64,000 bases of DNA, taken from positions 85,648,890 through 85,712,889 of the forward strand of contig NC_087062.1 in assembly GCF_963678635.1 (NCBI RefSeq), written 5' to 3'. This stretch comes from Symsagittifera roscoffensis. Taxonomy: Eukaryota > Xenacoelomorpha > Acoela > Convolutidae. The position numbers and the translations under genes are program-made. The notes under the pieces were generated by a model, which saw only the letters and a list, made by a program, of their open reading frames with translations, was not told where the DNA came from and made no database searches. Below, piece after piece: positions 56,361 to 64,000 of the stretch (position 1 is the stretch's first letter; every line of letters begins with the position of its first letter).

Positions 56361-56645
56361 GACTGAGTTTAGGATTTGATCAAGGGTAGGGGGTGGATTT
56401 TCAAAATTTTAAGTAATCTAATTTTTTTAGGTCAACATATTGATTTTCCGAGCTCTTTAAAATCACAATGAAGACCTTTTTGGATCAATTGTTCTGCGCC
56501 GCACGCAGACGAGTTTTTGAAAAGAAGACCAAAAGACGTTTTTAAGCACTTTTTATGAGGTTTTTTATTGGCCAGAAAATTGTTTTTTTTTGGAGCACGC
56601 TCCCCCTCAAAACTAGTATTATTGGCGTCTGTAGAACAAATTTAA
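56361..56645 (+). repeat. Dispersed repeat, second copy (first at 21530-21800)
   Basis: Shares TAGGATTT, a G-rich run, TTGATTTTCCGAGC and TATTGGCGTC with 21530-21800. No coding sequence. Confidence 0.55.
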
Positions 56646-59578
56646 TCTTTGTGTGTTCAGGGGTCGAACCCTGAAGAAGGTCGTCCCCCTTCCTTAAATC
56701 CGCTACTTCAATCGTTTTGAAGGGTATGCTATCATTTTGAAGCCATTTAAGTCAGGATTTGGATTCCAAAAACAATGTTTGAAAATAGATCTTTTGCTTT
56801 TTAGATAGATGCATCTAGGCGAGTGATTGACGAAATTTCAAGTGGATGATTTTTTGTTCATGTGGCACTTGCAAGTCCATGCGTCCTGGTTATTTCGCAA
56901 CCAGCAAATAATTGCAAGACGTGTATCGCGTCCCCAACTTAAGATTTGAAAAAAGTCCGGAAAGAGAAGATTATAAAATGATTCATCAAATCAAATGATT
57001 AATTTCAAAAATTGTCTAAGGATGTGTGCTTGGAACATTAGCTATGTACTGCTGCTTGCAAAGTTACAGCTGCAAAGCTTAAGGCAGAATACTGTCAAGC
57101 TAATCTCAATCTCGTAATTCAGTATTTTTTGGAATTTATTCCTCGTTTTGAACTTCCTTTGTTCATTTTGTTGGTTCATTTTATTTTTCTATATCGCTCA
57201 TCGAAGCGAGCACTTATTAATTGTTTTATTGAGTAACAAAATTTAAGCAAAATCTTAATTTCAAGAATAAATTTTTTACTTCAATGGAAAGTGCTTATGC
57301 TTTTCCGATCAGAAATCGAATTGTTTGTTGTTGCGTGCAATTTTTAATCACCATGGAATTTTACTGTTTTAATCAAATGGCTCGTTTTCGTGAAAACTGT
57401 TTGAAAAAAAATGTCTGTATGTAGTTTTTTAAATCGTGGAATTAGCCTCTGGTGTGATAAAGCTATTGGGGTTCTTCTGTAGTTTTTAAACTGACATCTG
57501 TCTTTCTCTCGGTTAATTAGAATCGAGTCTGTCTTTTTTCCCTAAGTCAAGACCTTTTCTCTGTATGTTATTTTTGGCAGAGTCTGACTTTATTAGAAAC
57601 GGATGTGAATAAGACAAGTGATCGTGTTAGACAATTGATTATACATCAGCTTTTTTGCAGCTAACTGTTTCGTTTTCGGATACTGTCAACTAGATTTTAA
57701 GTAAAGTTCAGCTTTTTGTTCTTTCCAACAGTTTTTCCTCCATTTTTCCTTGGTATGTTTGAGCAATATGTGCTTGATGATGTGCGCTCTATTCCTTAAA
57801 CATTGATATTTCAAACTGTTTCCTCCAGTTGTGAGCAGAGCAACGAGGATGTAATGTGTCTGGAAGCGCAAATGCTTTTGTAGCTGCTTAAAAAACATGC
57901 CCATTGATTTCCAACTAAATGCCTTGTGGCTTCCCTTTGGTCCTGTCAGTATCATGAAAAGCGGGTTATATTCAGCCGGGCGGATTACAAACCGGCTTAC
58001 ATATTAGGCAGTTACCACATATATTCCAGTCAAATAATTTAAGCATTTCAGTACTAGTTATCTTGCGCTTTTTTAGCAATTACGTAGAAAGAATAGCACT
58101 GCTAACTAAATGTCACAATTTTTGACTGGCTTGAATAAGACACTCGTTTTTTTAAAATCCACTTGTACTTTGATTAGTTTTTGCATGGGGCTTGGAAATG
58201 CATAGGAAAACATGCATTCCAACCTAAATAACCCGTCTTGATGGCTAATCGCTTGAGTGGAAAGTTTTAATAAATCAGAATCGTCTAAAACCGTAACGAA
58301 ATCCTAATCTCTGAAGATATTTTGCCAGAAATAGAAAACAAAAATTAACGGACTGATTTATTATTTCATTTATCAGCGTTTTTCATAGTCGACTAATTAT
58401 GATTTTGGTATCCTGGGATTTTATTAACTATGGATTACTTGAAATAGCTCACCTTGCGAATTTTACCGTAAGCGCAGGAAAACTTATTTATTTTGTCATC
58501 ATAAGGTAGAATGACTACTAGGGCAACATTTGTACGAAAGTAGCCTTCGAATGTTCTTCAAAAACATTCGAACGTTCGTTCTTTTATTGCCTTGAGAAAA
58601 AATTCAAGATTCAAACTTACATGAAAATAATTCTTTTTTCATGCAGAAAACTTAGGTTACCATGTGTCCAGCTGTGCGGAAAACACGTGCCGACGGATTA
58701 AAGCAGCTTCAATTTAATACTAGATTTGTTGTCTGGTCGCTCGCTAAGCAAGTCAAATAGTGAGAAAACCTCAAAAACACGCAGATCAAATAGTATAAAA
58801 TATTCGCGGCAGCCTTCGAAGATTTTTCTACAAACGGATGTTTGAAAATTCGGTTGCACCACCACTAATTCCGACCACATAACATAGATAATTAGATAAT
58901 TTGCATCAGGGTTTTATGCGAATCTTCCTTTCATTATTTAAGTTTTGATGAACGAATTGATTTATCATTTATTTTGGTCGTCATGATCTTTTTCAGGAAT
59001 TTGGTTTTTCTCGGTTTGACGTTCAATTTCTTTTTCAGACTCAATTCAAATTCATTTGTTAGATGGAAGGCAAATTCTGCAGCAAAGAAAATGGCAAATA
59101 GTGAGAAGAAAGCCTGAATGGCTATTAGTTTCGAAAATGGACTTAAGTTTGCAAAGGAAAAAAATCAATTTTTGACCCAATTTTCTCTAATTGGGTTTCT
59201 TCTATGGCAAAAATGTCAATAATAAAAGATTTTTGACATTCATCAAAGAGCTTTCATTGATATAACTTTCTTCTGGAAGTTAAAATATGTTCAAAAACAG
59301 TCCATAATTTTTTTTTCAGTTTCCTTGAGTTGAATGACGTACATCTAACTGTGTTTTGGGTGCAAAATTGCTGTCTAATCTTAACAAAATTAAGAGTGCG
59401 GGCCAATTAGCATACTATTCCATCACCAGTGTTTCAAATCAAAAATGTGTCGCATAGCATGCTTTAATGTACTTAAAGAGAGGGTCTCTTAGCATACTCT
59501 TTTTTTTCTAAGTGTTAGAAAATGCCGACTAGCATCTTGAACAAGTGAAAAAGTTCCCAATTGCGTTTCAAATGGTAG

Positions 59579-59824
59579 GGCGACAATTCGTAAAAGGGAC
59601 AGTTGGTAACAGGCGACAATTCGTAACAAGCGACAATTCGTAACAAGCGACCATTCGTAACAAGGCATTGGCAAGTAGAATAAGCTTGCTCCGCTGCGCT
59701 TACATCCGGCACGAGAGGCATATTGCGCGTAAGTTAGTGTTCCACGCTTAATCTATTGCTACGAGTTGTCGCTTGTTACGAATTGTCGCCTGTTACGAAT
59801 TGTCGCTTGATACGAGTTTTCGCC
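59579..59824. repeat. Inverted 17-bp arrays (GCGACAATTCGTAACAA)
   Basis: The left arm (59579-59664) holds about five copies of a 17-bp unit, GCGACAATTCGTAACAA. The right arm (59758-59824) holds about four in reverse complement (TTGTTACGAATTGTCGC). About 93 bp separate the arms, so a long hairpin can form. Confidence 0.9.
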
Positions 59825-60200
59825 TCACGGTTTCAGGCTACATTCTACATACAAATATATTTTTGGTTACGTATTATGGAGATGCCACCCGACTTGCTGA
59901 TGTCTTTTTGGTATTCTCCCAAGCCGAACTAAATTGTAAACTGAGACAACTTGTCAGATGAATTACGTTTTCGGATAATAAAAACTCATTGAAAGATAAA
60001 AGTAGATGAAGTATTTTAAACTGATTCATTCTAAAATCGAATAGGAGTTTGCTAATTGATACATAGCTGAGAGAAATTCAGAGTATATTAAGTGACATGG
60101 CATCGAAAGTAAGACTAAAAAACAGCAAAGTGGTCTCCTTGCCATAGCGGGCGAAGGTCTCGATATGGAACGCTTTCACGACATGTGAAGAAATATTTAA

Positions 60201-60272
60201 TCCGACCAATAAAAATGGAGAGGAATTTTTTATTAGGGTGTGTTTTAGTTTTTTTGATTTTTTTTTGTTTCA
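60201..60272 (+). repeat. Partial copy of repeat R1 ending at the Rab27 exon 2 acceptor
   Basis: CCGACCAATAAAAATGGAGAGGAATTTTTTATTAGGGTGTGTTTTAGTTTTTTT resembles the starts of the R1 copies at 61148 and 63023. Its T-rich end supplies the polypyrimidine tract of the exon 2 splice acceptor. Confidence 0.6.
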
Positions 60273-60273
60273 G

Positions 60274-60356
60274 ACGTTCAAACCTACAGACCAGCCCCCT
60301 AGTGTGAAGCCCTACAGAATACATCTGCAGTTGTGGGACACAGCCGGACAGGAAAG
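60274..60356 (+). CDS. rab27: Rab27-like small GTPase, second coding exon
   Basis: After TTTTTGTTTCAG the phase-0 frame gives TFKPTDQPPSVKPYRIHLQLWDTAGQE and leaves in phase 2 at GAAAG|GTCAGT. RIHLQLWDTAGQE is the Rab27-type strand plus the G3 motif (DxxG, with the catalytic Gln). The preceding ~12 residues correspond to the variable Rab27 insert between the two beta strands. With exon 1 it restores a continuous GTPase core across a ~6.1-kb intron. Exons for the NKxD and SAK motifs and the prenylated C terminus are not in the window. It lies directly after a fragment of repeat R1. Confidence 0.85.
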
Positions 60357-61147
60357 GTCAGTAACACTCCAAATTCATCATTTGTTGAGTTTTATGACTT
60401 ATTTCTTTCTAAGTTATTAAAAGGAAGTTATCACTTTTAAGTTGTCACTTAATTAAAAGGAAGGCCAACGCTTTTTCTTCGCTTTTGAGATTTGTGAATA
60501 CTCGATTCTGATTGGCTGAAATAACTGAAAATTAAATTATAGCATTCGGTCCGTCCACTATGAGGGACGCCATCCTCTCGGTCAGTTTAAGTGTGAAGGT
60601 CACGAAACACATGAATGACTTCTAGTTTTGAAACTGGACTTAAATTTTCCAAATTTCCCGCGGAATAAAAAAATTTCCTATTGATACAATTTTCTCTAAA
60701 TGGGATATGTTTAAGAAAAAAGTGACATTCATAATCAATTCTTGAAATTCAGTGATATATATATATTTTTTTTTCTTTGATATTCGGAAAAAAGTGTGTG
60801 CCTTTGCGTTCTTTTATACTGTTGGCCGCTCTTCGTTTCTTCATTCTTTTAACGTTTTCGAAAATTAAAAAAAAAATTGTTGAAATAAAATTTATGTTAT
60901 TCAATGTTTCCTTTAATAATTCCATGTTTCAAATTCAAATTGAAGATATATATCTTGCCAGATTAATGCAAGAGCCCAACGTTGGAATTAAATTTAGAGT
61001 CCAACAAAAAACGGTTGACAAAAAGTAATTAGTCCGAAATTATAATGAAATTATAATAAAATTCTGATAAGAGTCCGAAATTATAAGTCCGAAATTATAA
61101 TGAAATTCTGATAAGAGAAGTTTATTTGCACTATCATTCGTTAATTA

Positions 61148-61630
61148 TTGTTCCGACCGTTTAAAAATGGGGAGGAACTTTATATTCGAGTGTGTTTAAG
61201 TTTTTTTGTTTTCCATGCAAAATCAGTTACCACAAATAATTATCGGAATGGGTCGAGTGATATATCATATGAAAGCCCTCTCAATCGTGATTCGAACGAC
61301 AATAAAAGTTTTGAGTTTTTTTTTCAGTGTTGAGATAAACCGGTTTGAAATAAATATTTTTGCTCTTATTTCGAACTACTATGGTGTGAGCGTTTAGGCT
61401 TACAATAGCTTATGTAAGCTTTCTTTAAGACGTGAAAACTTAGTTTTACTCAAATAAAAGTTTTTTAGTGCCATTTTGTAAAGAAAGATTGGAATTTTTA
61501 ATTCCAAAATAATCTTTTATTACACCATGCAGAAAAAAACGACACTATTTTTTTGTTATTTTCTATGACTGTGGTCGAAACATTCTGCTACGTGCACTGT
61601 AACCGTCTATCCTTGTTTTTTATGTCCTGT
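61148..61630 (+). repeat. Dispersed repeat family R1, copy
   Basis: Starts TTGTTCCGACCGTTTAAAAA and ends GGTCGAAACATTCTGCTACG...CTATCCTTGTTTT. Closely similar to 63023-63455 and more distantly to 26288-26935. Non-coding, probably a non-autonomous transposon. Confidence 0.7.
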
Positions 61631-63022
61631 TTCGGACCGAGTTTCCCCCCGAAAGCATTTTGGGGGGCGGGGGTTTTCAACTTCGTTCTTTGTTGGAGGT
61701 GTAGAGGATCAGAATCGCGTATTTTACGCATAGCATTAAGCAATTTGGATACGAAATTAATATTATGGTGAGGATGTTGTGTTGATTCCGTTTCAAATAC
61801 CCCCAAAAATTGGTTTGCAGGCTAAGTTGAGATGCAAATCTTGTTGTTACAAAAGAAAACTTAATAGATTGAATATTGAAATTTTTCCGAATTACCAATT
61901 GTTTTGACTTGAATTCATGCTTTAGCGGAAAACAAAGGTGGCGATGTATTAGTCGAATTGAAAAGTATTGCAAATACGGTCAAAAATTGGGAACAATAAT
62001 TGTTGAAAGTAAGATATATTATTTAACTAAGTATACTTTAAAAGCAATGTACACAAAAGCTTCGCCTGTTGTCCTGACTTTTTATTTGATTCAATTTGCA
62101 CCCTTTTATTCTAGAGAGTGGTATAATTTGTTGTTTATTTCTCGATCATTTCAGCATGGCTTGTGTCTCTCTACGTTGGTTGGTTGCATGCTTTAAATTG
62201 ACGTCATTTGATGCCGCCTAGTGGCAATGAATAACTATAGTGAGTACATTCTAATGTTGATGCGAACAATGAACCGAGAAATTGGAAAATGAAATTGCTC
62301 AACAATTTTTTTTGTTTCTATAGACTTCGAAAATTGGGTGGAAAGACATTTTTTCCTGATGATCAAACATGGCTTGTATTGAAAACATGCCTTAAATTAA
62401 CGCAGTTAAATTAACAACAGACGATGAGTTTCTTTTTTTTTCAAATTGCTTGATTGAAGTAATCAATGCTTTGTTTTTGTTAAAGAAAAACACTTGGTAC
62501 TTACTCTGACCAATTGACGAAGTGAAAGGAAGAGTCTAAGGCATGGTGTGCATTTTTTTTGGCGGACAGTTAAAATCATCCCATGCACAAATGCAAGGTA
62601 AACTCAATTTTCAGCGGTTTTTAAGTTCTTCAAAGAAAGCACAGTCAAAGTCAAGTGCAGTATCATATTATAACCCTTTTACTCCGTAATTTGATTGCAA
62701 AAATGGTCGAATAGCTGTCTTAGTGTCGAGGAAAATTAGTCTGATTTTTGTTTTGTTTTTCTGGCTTATGATTTCAAGACTGAATTTCTTATCTAATTCT
62801 TCAATTTAATTTTGAAATTTTAGCTATTTCAACTGGTTCTTATGACTCTTTGCCCAAATCAATCTCTCACTTAGTAATAAACAACAAAAAATTCAAGAAA
62901 AGTCTCAAAAGGTTTACACCCATTTTCAAGTACCTCAATGATAGCACAGTCAATATTTATGGTTCCTTAAAAGACTTGTGTGACGAAACATTGTGTTATT
63001 TGTAGAGCAACTTGATATGCTT

Positions 63023-63455
63023 CTTGTTCCGACCATTTAAAATTGGGCTGGAAATTTGAATTCGGGTTTGTTTTAGTTTTTTTTTCACGCAAAATCAAGT
63101 ACCACAAATAATCATCGGAATGGGTCTAGTGATATATCATATTAAAGCCCTTGCAATAGTAATTCGAACGACTAAAAAATTTTAAGCGGGCTTAAATATA
63201 TTTTTTTGATACTTTTTTTTGTTTTTAGTCAATTTTTTTGATATTTTGTTTTTAGTCATTTTTCTACAATTTTTGCCTATTTTACTATGACTCTCGAATA
63301 TTTCTAAGTTCCAGTTTTTCGTTCAGATCCCTTTATCACACCACGCAGAAAAAAAAACGATACTGGTTTGAAAAAATTTTTAGTTTTCTTACTATGGTCG
63401 GAACATTCTGTGCTACTTGCACAGTAACATGCTATCCTTGTTTTCTCATATGAAT
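63023..63455 (+). repeat. Dispersed repeat family R1, copy
   Basis: Starts TTGTTCCGACCATTTAAAA and ends GGTCGGAACATTCTGTGCTACTTGCACAGTAAC...CTATCCTTGTTTT. It shares ACCACAAATAATCATCGGAATGGGT with the 61148 copy (there TTATCGG). Confidence 0.7.
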
Positions 63456-64000
63456 AGTAGCAGCTCGATAAAGACTGAGTTGAATTCTTTTAAGCTACAA
63501 CTTTAAATTTTTAATTTTGAATTCTTGTTAAATAATTTCCATGTGCTTTGGGAACAGTTTCTCAAAAAATCTTTCGGTAAAAGATCAAAATAAAAAAATG
63601 AACAGCTAAAAAAGCAATTAAATGTGATTTTTTTGGATAATGAAGTTTTTTCGGCGGCTGTTTCAGCATGCAAAGTTGGGCAGTTTTCCTTCCAAAGAAG
63701 TCCATTGTGTGATGGTCTGAAATAAACTTTTTTGCAAATTGGCCTGCAAGGCGGAAAGTTTTGGCAAAAAAGTTTTTTTATACGTCCACGTGTTTTATAC
63801 GATTATACGTTATAGGCACATACTGTTATATGTTTATACGTAAAACTTTTAAAGTAGTATACGAAAGTAACGGGTTCATGAATGTGAAAAGCCTTTAAAT
63901 TACATCAGAGAAGTTTGAAACTTGAAGCGTTTTATTTTGCTGAGCCCTCATCTTTATTTCAGTCTTTATTTGAGGAGTTTAAAAGGTATTTTGAGGAGTT

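Larger units (their letters stand above)
54212..60273. other. Rab27-like intron 1, repeat-rich
   Basis: About 6 kb with no supported gene. It contains R2 family copies (54848-55120, about 56040-56270, 59060-59300), the second copy of the 21.5-kb repeat (56361-56645), the 17-bp inverted arrays (59579-59824) and part of repeat R1 (60201-60272). Open frames here are short and motif-free. Confidence 0.7.
60357..64000. other. Rab27-like intron 2, incomplete, repeat-rich
   Basis: No further Rab27 exon is seen before the right edge. It contains R2 (60455-60780) and two fuller copies of R1 (61148-61630 and 63023-63455). A short tandem phrase, AAGTCCGAAATTATAATGAAATT, repeats at 61030-61110. Other open frames are motif-free. 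Confidence 0.6.

Overview
This window looks like a piece of an animal genome, almost certainly an invertebrate. It is AT-rich, most of it is non-coding, and the host genes lie on short exons with large transposon-filled introns. The animal assignment rests on two host genes: a Rab27-type small GTPase and a membrane protein with one fibronectin-III-like domain per exon. I cannot place the species further.

Layout. 0-3 kb: AT-rich DNA with one weak open frame at the left edge. 3.0-9.7 kb: a complete but inactivated Ty3/gypsy-type LTR retrotransposon (element A, minus strand) with both LTRs, polypurine tract, primer-binding site and gag-protease-RT-RNaseH-integrase order. 10.4-22.9 kb: the last exons of the fibronectin-III membrane protein gene (plus strand). 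The ~10-kb intron between two of these exons holds a second, more deleted Ty3/gypsy element (B, minus strand), a duplicated fragment of it, a 21-bp minisatellite with 167-bp higher-order units, and weak traces of an older copia-like element. 22.9-25.8 kb: a short LTR element (C) that keeps only gag/protease-like remnants; its 3' LTR begins where the membrane protein gene ends.

26-40 kb: no intact gene. It holds weak LINE reverse-transcriptase fragments (28-30 kb), fold-back GAGCGGTTT repeats around a tRNA-Arg-like gene with an unexpected anticodon, poly-C/poly-G tracts, a decayed Penelope-like element with PHD-like cysteine pairs (33.5-35.5 kb), a possible membrane-protein exon (37.7 kb) and a decayed LINE (38.5-40.4 kb). 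43-48 kb: short repeats and a block of broken plus-strand open frames of unknown identity (44.7-47.6 kb), then a possible last exon of another membrane protein (48.2 kb) and a 0.4-kb fold-back element flanked by a 12-bp direct repeat.

49-64 kb: the 5' part of the Rab27-like gene. Its upstream region and first 28 codons lie in a nearly identical tandem duplication of about 2.46 kb whose junction falls inside coding exon 1, so the upstream copy encodes a chimeric frame. The downstream copy is intact and splices by inference across a 6-kb repeat-rich intron to an exon carrying the WDTAGQE motif at 60.3 kb; the rest of the gene lies beyond the window. No operon, CRISPR array, bacterial-type gene or convincing new defence-type system is visible. 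The least explained items are the 44.7-47.6 kb block, the gag start codon that overlaps the primer-binding site in both gypsy elements, and the PHD-like module in the Penelope-like element.
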